Origin: Sandaracinaceae bacterium
Lineage (GTDB): Bacteria > Myxococcota_A > Polyangia > Polyangiales > Houyiibacteriaceae
NCBI GenBank assembly: GCA_016706685.1
Contig: JADJJE010000015.1
Coordinates: 1-64,000 of the forward strand
DNA length: 64,000 bases
Direction: 5' to 3'
A program made the translations under genes and the position numbers. The notes below the pieces were generated by a model, which did no database searches, was not told where the DNA came from, and saw nothing but the letters and a program-made list of their open reading frames with translations. Shown piece after piece: positions 51,518 through 59,747 of this stretch (its first letter is position 1; the number at the start of each line of letters is the position of its first letter).

Positions 51518-52597
51518 TCACTTCGCCTTGGCGGTCAGGATCATCACGAACTCCGCCACGTTCTCGTGGTCGAGCGCGCCGACCAGCTGGCCGCCCTCCA
51601 TGACGGGCATCAGCTCCTTGCGCTGCTGGTTCATGCGCTGGAACGCCTCGTCGAGCGGGAGCTCGGGGCCCAGCGCCAGCAGCTCCGGGTCCATGGCCTG
51701 CCGCACCAGCGCGCCGTCGCCGGCTTCGCTCAGGGCGCGGATGATGGCCTCGCGCGTGAGGATGCCCACGGGCGTGCTCTCCTCCGTCACCAGGAACGTG
51801 CGGCACTGCGTGTCCAGCAGCAGCTGTACGGCGCTGCCCACCGTGCTGCCTGCTTCGATGGTGCGGAACTCGCGCAACATGACGTCGCGCACCGTGTAGC
51901 CGGCCAGCATGGACTTGGTGTTGGTGTAGCTGGCCTCCGACTGCGCCCCCACGAAGATGAAGATGCCGACGAGCGCCAGCATGGGGTTGGACGTGAAGCC
52001 CAGCACCACGAAGCCCACGGCGCAGAGCTGGCCCACCAACGCCGCCACGCGTGTGGCCTGGGCACGCGGCAGTCGCATGGCCAGGAGGGCCCGCAGCACG
52101 CGCCCGCCGTCCATGGGGAACGCCGGCAACAAGTTGAAGAGCGCCAGCACCAGGTTCACCGACAGCAGCGCCAGCAAGAAGTTGCCCGCGTGGATGGTGT
52201 TCAGCTGCTCCACCTGGCTCGGGTTGGGCAGCGCACTCACCACTGGCAGCAGCAGCAGCGCGATGACGAAGTTCACGGCAGGCCCGGCCAGCGCCACCAC
52301 CAGCTCCTCACTCGGCTTCTCGGGCATGGACTCGAGGCTGGCCACGCCGCCGATGGGCAACAGCGTGATGTCCCGTGTCTTGATGCCGTAGCGCCGCGCG
52401 GCGAGCGCGTGACCCAGCTCGTGCAGCACCACGCACGTGAACATGGACAGCACGAACAGCAGCGACCACGCGATGTCCAGAGCGCCGGACCCGGCGCGCA
52501 CGCCAGACACGATGATCCAGAGGACCAGCAGCGAGAACGTCCAGTGCACGTAGACGCGGATGCCCGCGACGGTCGCGATGGGGAGCTTCTGGGACAT
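51518..52597 (-). CDS. site-2 protease-like M50 metallopeptidase with CBS domains
   Basis: This 359-residue intramembrane protease has the Zn motif HELGH (H59, E60, H63) in a membrane helix, and the second metal-ligand motif NLLPAFPMDGGR (Asp 163). About six helices lie in residues 10-220. Two CBS domains follow (about 225-355: DVMLREFRTIEAGSTVGSAV and LALGPELPLDEAF), which bind adenosyl ligands and control activity. Such proteases cut membrane-bound anti-sigma factors or clear peptides; the target here is unknown. Stop of the upstream esterase gene lies 12 bases before its start. Confidence 0.92.
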   Translation of the reverse strand: MSQKLPIATVAGIRVYVHWTFSLLVLWIIVSGVRAGSGALDIAWSLLFVLSMFTCVVLHELGHALAARRYGIKTRDITLLPIGGVASLESMPEKPSEELVVALAGPAVNFVIALLLLPVVSALPNPSQVEQLNTIHAGNFLLALLSVNLVLALFNLLPAFPMDGGRVLRALLAMRLPRAQATRVAALVGQLCAVGFVVLGFTSNPMLALVGIFIFVGAQSEASYTNTKSMLAGYTVRDVMLREFRTIEAGSTVGSAVQLLLDTQCRTFLVTEESTPVGILTREAIIRALSEAGDGALVRQAMDPELLALGPELPLDEAFQRMNQQRKELMPVMEGGQLVGALDHENVAEFVMILTAKAK

Positions 52598-52609
52598 GCG
52601 GTCAGGGCC

Positions 52610-53527
52610 TCAGCGCTCGTGGGTCTTCAGCCACTCGATGACGGCCGTGGAGAACGCCACGCGGTTCACGATGGGCAGGTGCAGACCGCCCTCGATGGTC
52701 CAGAGCGCTGCGTCGATGCCGCGTTCGCAGCCGGCGCGGTACTCGAGCACGCTCGTCTCGGCACCGTCGAGGCTGTTGTCGAGGTCGAGGTCGGCGCCTG
52801 CGACGGCAGCATCCAGATCACACCCGGCCGTCTCGGCGCTGCGTCGCGTTGTCTCGGGGGCGCTGGGGTAGCCGCTCGCGACGATGCCTACCGGTTCGGC
52901 GACGCCGTCGTAGAGGATGATGTCATCGGCCGTGCCGTGGATCTGCAACATGCTGACCGGCTGCTCCGGCGTGCAGTCGGCGGGGTCGAGGTAGGTGGAG
53001 CCCGCGAGGCTGGCGATGGCCGTGATGACGTCGGACGCCTCGCACGCCATGCGATGCGCCATGAAGCCGCCGTTGCTGTGCCCGAAGAGGTACACGCGGC
53101 GCGGGTCCACGCGGTAGTTCGCCTGCGCCTCCGCGATCAGCCCGCGCAGGTAGCCCACGTCGTCCACGTCGTCCGTGTCGAAGTTGCAGCACGCGTCGGT
53201 GGCGTTCCAGAAGCGTGCCCCCTCGGAGTTCACCGTTCCGTCGGGGACCACCAGGATGAAGCCCAGCGCCGTGACCTGGTTGGACAGGCCGAAGTAGATG
53301 TTCTGCACGCCCCCCGAGGCCGAGTAGCCGTGCAGCAGGATCACCAGCGGGTACTCCACGTTGGGGTCGTAGTCGCTCGGCACGCGCACCGAAGCGGGGC
53401 GGCCGGCGGCCACGCCCAGGGTGCTGGCAGGGTCATCGGGCAGCGGCGGAAGCGACGACCCGTCGGAGCACGAGGTGAGCACGAGTGCTGCGGCGACGGC
53501 GATGAGAAAGCGGGCGAGGCGAGACAT
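52610..53527 (-). CDS. lipoprotein esterase, PHB depolymerase / LpqC-like
   Basis: The 305-residue protein has a signal peptide with lipobox LTSC at about residue 20, then an alpha/beta hydrolase of the polyhydroxybutyrate depolymerase/feruloyl esterase type. It has PLVILLHGYSASG, VVPDGT, FWNATDACCNF (a characteristic Cys pair), the nucleophile elbow FGHSNGGF (catalytic Ser) and a later HGTADDIILYDG (Asp). It is anchored outside the inner membrane and probably cuts an ester. ATG 53527 is chosen over an upstream leader. It lies 12 bases before the M50 gene on the same strand. Confidence 0.8.
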   Translation of the reverse strand: MSRLARFLIAVAAALVLTSCSDGSSLPPLPDDPASTLGVAAGRPASVRVPSDYDPNVEYPLVILLHGYSASGGVQNIYFGLSNQVTALGFILVVPDGTVNSEGARFWNATDACCNFDTDDVDDVGYLRGLIAEAQANYRVDPRRVYLFGHSNGGFMAHRMACEASDVITAIASLAGSTYLDPADCTPEQPVSMLQIHGTADDIILYDGVAEPVGIVASGYPSAPETTRRSAETAGCDLDAAVAGADLDLDNSLDGAETSVLEYRAGCERGIDAALWTIEGGLHLPIVNRVAFSTAVIEWLKTHER

Positions 53528-53602
53528 GTGGCGCATCATGTCACGTGCGCAGGGGTGGTGCGCGCTTCGCACCGCACTTGCCGTGGCCCTCGCGAACGAA
53601 CC

Positions 53603-54214
53603 TCAGCGCGGGCGCTCGCCGCGCACCACGCTGGCGCCACCTTCGGGGTCCGGCATCCGCCGCGCCGACGTCCCCACGAAGCCCGCCACGGCGAGCGCCT
53701 CGGCGTATTGCTCGGGCGTCCACTCTCGGTGTCCCGCGTGCCCAAACTTCAGACGCGCGAGCGTGGCGGGCGGGCGCACACCCAGCACCAGCCTGCCCCC
53801 CGGCCGCAGCACCCGCAGCAGCTCGCGCAGCGCCGCCGGCAGGTCTGGCCAGAAGTACGCCACGTTCACCGCAAACGCCGCGTCGAAGCGCCCGTCCTCG
53901 AAGGGCATGCGCTCCACCCCGGCCTCCACCAGCTCGAGCTCCGGGTAGCGAGGCCGCGCGCGGCTCACCACGTCATCGCTGATGTCCACCCCCGCCAGCT
54001 GCACGCGCGGCTCGTGCGCCAGCACCATGTCGAGGCCCACGCCACCACCGAAGCCCACCTCGAGCACGGCCTCTCCCGGCTCGAGGTCGAGGGCGCCGAT
54101 GGTGTGCGCCGTGATCAGCCGGTTGCCGCGGTTGAGCAGCGCGCTCATGGGGCCGGTCAAGAGACCGTGCGGGCGAGCCAGCTGGGAGACCAGGAGATCG
54201 TTCAGGCGCTTCAT
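53603..54214 (-). CDS. class I SAM-dependent methyltransferase
   Basis: This 203-residue protein has the SAM motif VLEVGFGGGVGLDMVL (motif I), VDISDDVVSRARPRY (post I), MPFEDGRFDAAFAVNVAYFW (motif II) and a LRPGGRLVLG strand (motif III). It is soluble. The N-terminal MKRLNDLLVSQLARPHGL is a short helix pair often seen in small methyltransferases of this type. The acceptor is unknown. It starts 73 bases downstream of the tRNA-Thr gene on the same strand. Confidence 0.85.
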   Translation of the reverse strand: MKRLNDLLVSQLARPHGLLTGPMSALLNRGNRLITAHTIGALDLEPGEAVLEVGFGGGVGLDMVLAHEPRVQLAGVDISDDVVSRARPRYPELELVEAGVERMPFEDGRFDAAFAVNVAYFWPDLPAALRELLRVLRPGGRLVLGVRPPATLARLKFGHAGHREWTPEQYAEALAVAGFVGTSARRMPDPEGGASVVRGERPR

Positions 54215-54248
54215 GGTGCTGACGACGGTAGCGCAATGGGCCCAGAAC

Positions 54249-54284
54249 GAAAGAACCCCCGGAACCGCTTGGATTCCAGGGGCC
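54249..54284 (-). terminator. probable Rho-independent terminator after tRNA-Thr
   Basis: On the minus strand, directly after the tRNA, CCCCTGGAA pairs with TTCCGGGGG around a 9-base loop (+ strand 54256-54282), followed by a T-rich stretch TTCTTTCGTTCT. This is a good intrinsic terminator for the tRNA transcript. It would end transcription before the methyltransferase gene, so that gene probably has its own promoter. Confidence 0.65.
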
Positions 54285-54287
54285 TGA

Positions 54288-54362
<75 letters not shown>

Positions 54363-54497
54363 ACGCGTGAGCGGCCCGTCTGGTAGCGCGCAGGTGCGGC
54401 GGTGTCAACCGTTGGGAGCCGCCGCGCGGGACTTTTACTGCTCCCCACGTGATCGCAGGCTACCCGGCGCCCCACCATTCGTGGTATCCCCCGGCCC

Positions 54498-55559
54498 GTG
54501 CGTAGTTCGATCGCTGTCCTGGTGGCCCTGTGCGGCCTCACTCTCACAGGCTGCCCCTGGACGCTCTCGGAGCAGCGTGGGGAAGAGCACCTCGATGCGT
54601 TCGCCATCGCCGAGCGCCACCGGCACCACGGTCGCCTCGACGAGGCCGAGCAGGCCTATGCGCTGGCGGCCGAGCACTCCGAGCGGCGCATCGACCGCGA
54701 CGAGGCCGAGTACCGCCGCAGCCGCGTGCTCATCGACCAAGAGCGCTATGAGGAAGCGGCCGCGCTGCTGCTGGACATCGGCGCCCGCCGGCCGGTGTCG
54801 CGCCGCACGGGTCGCGCCATCTACGACGCCGCGCGCGTCTACGACGAGCGCCTGCAGCAGCCCGAGCGGGCCTACGCGCTGTACGAAGAGGTCATCCGCG
54901 CCTACCCGGATGACGGCCTCGGCACGCGCTCGCTGTACTTCCGCCTGTTCACCATGCGCGATGGCGGGGACCTGGCGGGGTGCATCGCGTACCTGGACCA
55001 GCTCTACCCCACGCTGGGCGAGACGGGCCTCGCCGACGACGTACTGAAGCTGAAGGCCGACATCCAGCTCGAGGCCGAGGACCGCGCCGGGGCGCGCGCC
55101 ACGCTCGAGCAGATCGTGCGCGACCATCCGTATCCGCAGGGGCGCCGCTGGGACGACGCCATCGCCAAGCTGGCCGAGATGGACGTCGAAGACGGGCACC
55201 CGCTGGTGGCCATCGCGCGGCTCGAGCGCATGCTGGAGCGCTTCGAGAACACCACCATCATCGGCAGCTACACGCAGAGCGGCATGCCCATGGCGCAGCT
55301 GAACATCGCGCGCATCTACCGCGACGAGCTGCGCGACTACGACGAAGCGGACAGCCAGTTCCGCCGCGTGGTGCGCCGCTTCCCCGACTCCATCCTGCAC
55401 GACGACGCCAGCTACGAGCGCGGCGCCATGTGGCTTGACCAGGGCGAGCGCGAGCGTGGCTGCGACATCCTGCGCGACGTGGTGGAAGAGTTCGAGGTGG
55501 GCCACCCACGCCGCCTGGCCGCCGCACGCGTCGAAGCCGACTGCGGCGACAGCGAGTAG
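54498..55559 (+). CDS. TPR-repeat lipoprotein
   Basis: The 353-residue lipoprotein has lipobox LTGC at about residue 19, then TPR-like repeats throughout: RHRHHGRLDEAEQAYALAAE, QERYEEAAALLLDIGA, PERAYALYEEVIRAYPDD, DEADSQFRRVVRRFPDS. Such proteins act as scaffolds in outer-membrane or secretion assemblies. GTG 54498 is the start. It reads away from the tRNA gene and is followed after 84 bases by a convergent acidic protein gene. Confidence 0.8.
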   Translation: MRSSIAVLVALCGLTLTGCPWTLSEQRGEEHLDAFAIAERHRHHGRLDEAEQAYALAAEHSERRIDRDEAEYRRSRVLIDQERYEEAAALLLDIGARRPVSRRTGRAIYDAARVYDERLQQPERAYALYEEVIRAYPDDGLGTRSLYFRLFTMRDGGDLAGCIAYLDQLYPTLGETGLADDVLKLKADIQLEAEDRAGARATLEQIVRDHPYPQGRRWDDAIAKLAEMDVEDGHPLVAIARLERMLERFENTTIIGSYTQSGMPMAQLNIARIYRDELRDYDEADSQFRRVVRRFPDSILHDDASYERGAMWLDQGERERGCDILRDVVEEFEVGHPRRLAAARVEADCGDSE

Positions 55560-55643
55560 CGCAGCATCCTGCTGCGGAGCGACAGACCCAGAGAGCGTGA
55601 GGGTCAGGGCGCCGCACGAGCCGCGCCGCAGGACCCACCCACG

Positions 55644-56063
55644 CTAGAAGTCTTCTTCCGCGGCCTCTTCGACGTCCTCGTCGGCGTCGTCGTCCGCGTC
55701 GTCGTCGAGCTCCTCATCGGGCTCTTCGGCGTCGTCGACCTCCACCTCTTCGGGCTCTTCTTCGCCGTCGGGCGAGCCGAACTTGAGCTCGATGTCGGCG
55801 TCCGTGAGGTGCGCCTCCAACAGCTCGAGAAGCTCGTCGAGGTCCTCCATGGACCACTCCTCGAGCACTTCGGAGATGAAATCGTAGATATCCCCGGAGT
55901 CGACGCGACGCTCGATCTCCTCCGTGTCTTCTGTCGAGAAGACGCGAACGAGGTCATCGCGAAGGTTCTCCGTGTCACCTTCTTCGATGGCTTCGGATAC
56001 CGAGAGTCTGATCTGGCGCAATGCGCGGTTGTCGAGGTAGATCTCCACGAACCGAATCTCCAA
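55644..56063 (-). CDS. acidic protein of unknown function
   Basis: This 139-residue soluble protein has a mixed helical N-terminal half (EIYLDNRALRQIRLSVSEAIEEGDTENL, with DFISEVLEEWSMEDLDELLELLEAH). Its last 45 residues are almost all Asp, Glu, Ala and Val, giving a very acidic tail. No family is recognised. Its direction is opposite to both neighbours. The tail resembles those of DNA or histone-mimic proteins, but I draw no function from this. Confidence 0.55.
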   Translation of the reverse strand: MEIRFVEIYLDNRALRQIRLSVSEAIEEGDTENLRDDLVRVFSTEDTEEIERRVDSGDIYDFISEVLEEWSMEDLDELLELLEAHLTDADIELKFGSPDGEEEPEEVEVDDAEEPDEELDDDADDDADEDVEEAAEEDF

Positions 56064-56114
56064 AAGCTACGGACGGCGCCCATTATGGGTTGCAAGACCC
56101 ACCTGTCAAATCCG

Positions 56115-56798
56115 ATGTCCCGATGCCTTCGTATGCTCCTCTCGACTTCTCCGCGCGGGCACGCGCCGCCTGGCCGCGTGTGGCTCGCAATGGTGCTCGC
56201 GGGTGCGTGTTTGCTGGCTGCTCCACGCGTGCGCGCCGAGGCGTTCGAGCTGCCTCCCGACCCGCGTGACCGTCCTCCCGCTTGGAACGTGGAGCCGCGC
56301 CTCGAGCTCGTGTTCCCGCTCGTCATCCGGCGTCTCTGCCCCGACGGCGCCGCGTGCCTCTACGGCTCCGGGTTCGGGTTGGGGGCGCTGGTCGAGCGCC
56401 GCTACCGAAGCGGCGTGGGCCTCGGGGTGGCCTACGACGTGCGCTTCATGGGCGGCGACAACGTCTTCGAGCTGAGCACGCTCCAGACCCTCGCCGTGTC
56501 CTTCCGCTACTTCTTCCGGCCGCGCAGCGCCGTGCACCCCTTCGTGGGGGTGGAGGCGGGCGCCGCCATCTTTGGCGACACGTTCCGGGCGTCCACCGGT
56601 GGCGTGCACGTGGACGGACGCGCCGGGGTCGAGATCGAGGCCACCGACACGCTCTCGTTCACGCTCTACACGATCGTGCGGGCGCTCTACACGGCGCCGT
56701 TCACGTCCCAGCCGGACGGGGTTCGCCGCTCGTCCAGCGGGGGCTTGGACCTCACGCTGAGCGTTGGCGGTGGGCTCGCGCTGCGCTTTGGGCCGTGA
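56115..56798 (+). CDS. outer-membrane beta-barrel protein
   Basis: The 227-residue product has a signal peptide (VWLAMVLAGACLLAAPRVRAEA, about 18-40) and alternating strands: GSGFGLGALVERRYRSGVGLG, LAVSFRYFFRP, PFVGVEAGAAIFG, SFTLYTIVRALYTAPF and LTLSVGGGLALRFGP at the end. This is typical of a small outer-membrane barrel. ATG 56115 is chosen; the frame upstream to 55809 lies inside the acidic protein gene. Confidence 0.65.
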   Translation: MSRCLRMLLSTSPRGHAPPGRVWLAMVLAGACLLAAPRVRAEAFELPPDPRDRPPAWNVEPRLELVFPLVIRRLCPDGAACLYGSGFGLGALVERRYRSGVGLGVAYDVRFMGGDNVFELSTLQTLAVSFRYFFRPRSAVHPFVGVEAGAAIFGDTFRASTGGVHVDGRAGVEIEATDTLSFTLYTIVRALYTAPFTSQPDGVRRSSSGGLDLTLSVGGGLALRFGP

Positions 56799-56859
56799 GC
56801 CCGGCGCGGCCGGATGATTGCTTGACTCAGAGGGGCTCGCCGGGTTCCACTTCGCCAGA

Positions 56860-58134
56860 ATGAGCTGCCCAAGCTGCGCCCACAAGAACCCTGCGGGGAG
56901 CGTCTTCTGCCAGAACTGCGGCTTTCGACTGCCAGCGGAGCCGGCGCCCGTCGCTGTGGCGGCGCCCGCCACCATCGCCTGCAACCGCTGTGGGGCGCAG
57001 CAGTCGGCGCACATGCGCTTCTGCACGGAGTGCGGCAACTCGCTTCCGGGCTTGCCCGCTGGGCCGCAGCCGCAGCCCATGCCCCAGCCGGCGCCCATCA
57101 TGCAGCCCGCGCCCATGCCGCAGCCCGCGCCGCAGGCCAGGCCCCAGCCGGCAGCGCAGCCGCCTGCGTCCATTGGTCAGGCCGTCGCCGAGCAGATCTC
57201 GGGCGCCATCGGTGGCCCGCTCTGCTGGCGCTGCCGTGGTGTGGGCGACAACGGCTCGGAGTTCTGCAAGTTCTGTGGCGCGCGCTATAGCGATGCGCCC
57301 GGACATGCGCCGGCGCCCCAAGCGGCCGCCCCGCAGCCCGCGCCCTACGCCGCCCCGCAGCCCGCGCCCGTGCAGGCTTATGCCCAGCCGGCGCCCGTCA
57401 TGCATGCGCCGCAGTCGGCGCCCTTCGCCACGGCGGCCACCGTCGGCCCCGGCGTCAGCCCCGCGGCGTCTGTCGGGCGTCTGGTGTCCATTCTCAAAGA
57501 CGGCTCCGATGGCCAGGCCTTCTCGCTCAAGGAGGGCAACACGGACATCGGTCGCACCGAGGGCGACATCGTGCTCGCCGACGACCCGTACCTGTCACCA
57601 CGCCACGCCCGCGTGCGCTCGGGCAGCGGCCGCTTCTACGTGCGGGACCTCGACAGCGCCAACGGCGTCTACATTCGGCTGACTGCGCAGGTGGACCTGA
57701 CGTCCGGCGACTTCATCCTCATCGGCCAGCAGGTGCTGCGCTTCGAGGTGCTGCAAGACGGCGAGCTGCCGCTCGGCCCCGCCAGCATCAGCGGCGTGCT
57801 CGCGTTCGGCACGCCCGAGGTGCCCCGCTTCGCGCGCCTGGTGCAGTACACCACCGAGGGCGTGGGGCGCGACCTGCACTACCTCTACCGTGACGAGACG
57901 GTGATGGGCCGCGAGAACGGCGACATCGTCTTCACCGACGACCCGTTCCTCTCGCGCCGTCACGCGGCCATCGAGATCGAGCGCAGCAGCAAGCGTTGCC
58001 GCCTCAAGGACGTGGGCTCGTCCAACGGCACCAGCCTGCGTGTCCGTGGCGAGCGCGAGCTCACGCACGGGGATCACTTCCGGGTTGGGCGACACCTCTT
58101 TCGCTTCGACGCGAACAGCGGGGCTGGCCGATGA
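56860..58134 (+). CDS. zinc-ribbon, double-FHA signalling protein
   Basis: The 424-residue protein has three zinc ribbons with CxxC pairs (CPSCAHKN..CQNCG about 3-20; CNRCGAQQ..CTECG about 41-59; CWRCRGVG..CKFCG about 121-139), Pro/Gln/Ala linkers, then two FHA domains (about 215-300, DIGRTEGDIVLADDPYLSPRHARV, and 335-415, MGRENGDIVFTDDPFLSRRHAAI). FHA domains bind phosphothreonine. It is the first gene of a three-gene set; its stop overlaps the PP2C start (ATGA). It probably reads the output of Ser/Thr kinases that are not in this window. Confidence 0.9.
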   Translation: MSCPSCAHKNPAGSVFCQNCGFRLPAEPAPVAVAAPATIACNRCGAQQSAHMRFCTECGNSLPGLPAGPQPQPMPQPAPIMQPAPMPQPAPQARPQPAAQPPASIGQAVAEQISGAIGGPLCWRCRGVGDNGSEFCKFCGARYSDAPGHAPAPQAAAPQPAPYAAPQPAPVQAYAQPAPVMHAPQSAPFATAATVGPGVSPAASVGRLVSILKDGSDGQAFSLKEGNTDIGRTEGDIVLADDPYLSPRHARVRSGSGRFYVRDLDSANGVYIRLTAQVDLTSGDFILIGQQVLRFEVLQDGELPLGPASISGVLAFGTPEVPRFARLVQYTTEGVGRDLHYLYRDETVMGRENGDIVFTDDPFLSRRHAAIEIERSSKRCRLKDVGSSNGTSLRVRGERELTHGDHFRVGRHLFRFDANSGAGR

Positions 58135-59723
58135 GCGAACAAGGCCAGAATGCGGCGCCAGGCGCGCCGACAGATTCAGAAGGGCGCACAGGCAACGTGG
58201 AGCAATCACCGCAAGCGACGGGCGAGTCGATCCCCAGCGGCACCGAGGACGCCATGAAGACCCCGTCTTCCGTGTCGCCGTCTCCCGTGCCGAGCGGGCC
58301 CATCCACGTCCGCTTCTTCGGGGCCACCAACGTGGGCCTCATCCGCGAGCACAACGAAGACAACCTGACGGTCGGCAACCTCACCACCAAGGTGCGCGAC
58401 CTGCCCGATGGTCAGGTGCAAGAGGCGGTGGTGCAGGCCGACGGCATCCTGTTGGCCGTGTGCGATGGCATGGGCGGCGCGGCGGCCGGCGAGGTCGCGA
58501 GCCAGATGGCCGTGGACACCATCTTCGAGATCATGGCCGGCGGCACCACGTGCGCCACACGTGACGACCTCGCGCGCCGGCTCGTCTACTCCATCGAGGA
58601 TGCGGGCGGACGCATCTTCGGCTCGGCCAAGATGGACCGCACGCGCCGCGGCATGGGCACCACGGCCACGGCGGCAGCGCTCATCGACAAGGTGCTGTTC
58701 GTGGGCCAGGTCGGCGACAGCCGTGCCTACGTGCTGCGCAACGGGCAGCTCTCGCTCATCACCAAGGACCAGAGCCTGGTCAACCAGCTCATCGAAGCGG
58801 GCCAGCTCACCGAGGAGGAGGCCGAGTCCTTCGAGCACTCCAACATCATCCTGCAGGCCCTCGGCACTACCGAGGACGTCTCCGTGGACCTCACGTTCCT
58901 CGAGCTGCGCCAGGGCGACCGCATCATGATGTGCTCGGATGGCCTGAGCGGCATGGTGCACGCCGAGATCATCCGCGAGGTGCTGGCGGAGGTGAAGGAC
59001 ATCCCGGCGTGCTGCGCCCGCCTCATCGAGATGGCCAACGCCGGCGGCGGTCACGACAACATCACCTGCATCATCGCCGATTTCGATGGCCCTGGGCTCG
59101 GGCCCGCCGAGACCGCTCCGAAGGCCGCCTATCAGCAGTATCCGCTGCCGGACCTCGAAGACGACGACGAGCGCTCCGCGCGGCGCATCACCATGAAGAC
59201 CGGGCCCAGCAAGCCCGGCAGCGACGTCAAGCGCGCCCCCATCGAATACGAGGACCCCGCGCCCACGCTGCCCACCGGCGCTTCGCTGCCTTGGTCGCTC
59301 ATTGCCCTCGGCGCCGTCCTGTTGGGCGCGCTGGTGCTCTTCGCGTTCTTCATCGCCTACGGGCTCTCCACCTCCGCCGATGACGAGACGCTGCCATCGC
59401 CCGCGGCACCCATCGTGGGCACCGCTCCCGTGGAGCTGCGCATCCGCACCGACATCCCCAATGGGCACCTCTTCGTGGATGGCGAGGACTACGGCCCGGT
59501 GACCTCCGGGGCCGACGTGCAGCTCGAGCTCCCGCCCGGGCCTCATCGCCTCGAGATCCGCGTCGCGGGCGCCCCCGTGGTCAGCTCCGAGCTGACGCTG
59601 CGTCCCGGCATCCCCGGCGACGTGTTGCTGAGTGGACCCGAGGCTCCTCCCCCCGGCGACGACACCCCCGGCGCTGCGCCCGCCCCGAGCCCGAGCGGCG
59701 CAACCGAGATGTCTGCCTTCTAG
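58131..59723 (+). CDS. PP2C-type Ser/Thr phosphatase with membrane anchor
   Basis: The 530-residue protein has a flexible N-terminal 55 residues, then a PP2C domain: REHNEDNL (metal-binding Glu/Asp about 76-77), CDGMGGAAAGEVAS (Asp 112), GMGTTATAA, VGDSRAYVLR and GGGHDNITCI near 305. One membrane helix follows at about 388-412 (LIALGAVLLGALVLFAFFIAYGL), and a C-terminal PEGA-like beta domain (RIRTDIPNGHLFVDGEDYGPV) lies outside. It removes phosphate from Ser/Thr in the cytoplasm, likely partners of the FHA proteins on both sides. Confidence 0.9.
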   Translation: MSEQGQNAAPGAPTDSEGRTGNVEQSPQATGESIPSGTEDAMKTPSSVSPSPVPSGPIHVRFFGATNVGLIREHNEDNLTVGNLTTKVRDLPDGQVQEAVVQADGILLAVCDGMGGAAAGEVASQMAVDTIFEIMAGGTTCATRDDLARRLVYSIEDAGGRIFGSAKMDRTRRGMGTTATAAALIDKVLFVGQVGDSRAYVLRNGQLSLITKDQSLVNQLIEAGQLTEEEAESFEHSNIILQALGTTEDVSVDLTFLELRQGDRIMMCSDGLSGMVHAEIIREVLAEVKDIPACCARLIEMANAGGGHDNITCIIADFDGPGLGPAETAPKAAYQQYPLPDLEDDDERSARRITMKTGPSKPGSDVKRAPIEYEDPAPTLPTGASLPWSLIALGAVLLGALVLFAFFIAYGLSTSADDETLPSPAAPIVGTAPVELRIRTDIPNGHLFVDGEDYGPVTSGADVQLELPPGPHRLEIRVAGAPVVSSELTLRPGIPGDVLLSGPEAPPPGDDTPGAAPAPSPSGATEMSAF

Positions 59724-59747
59724 GACTTTTCCGTTGCGAGCGACCGC

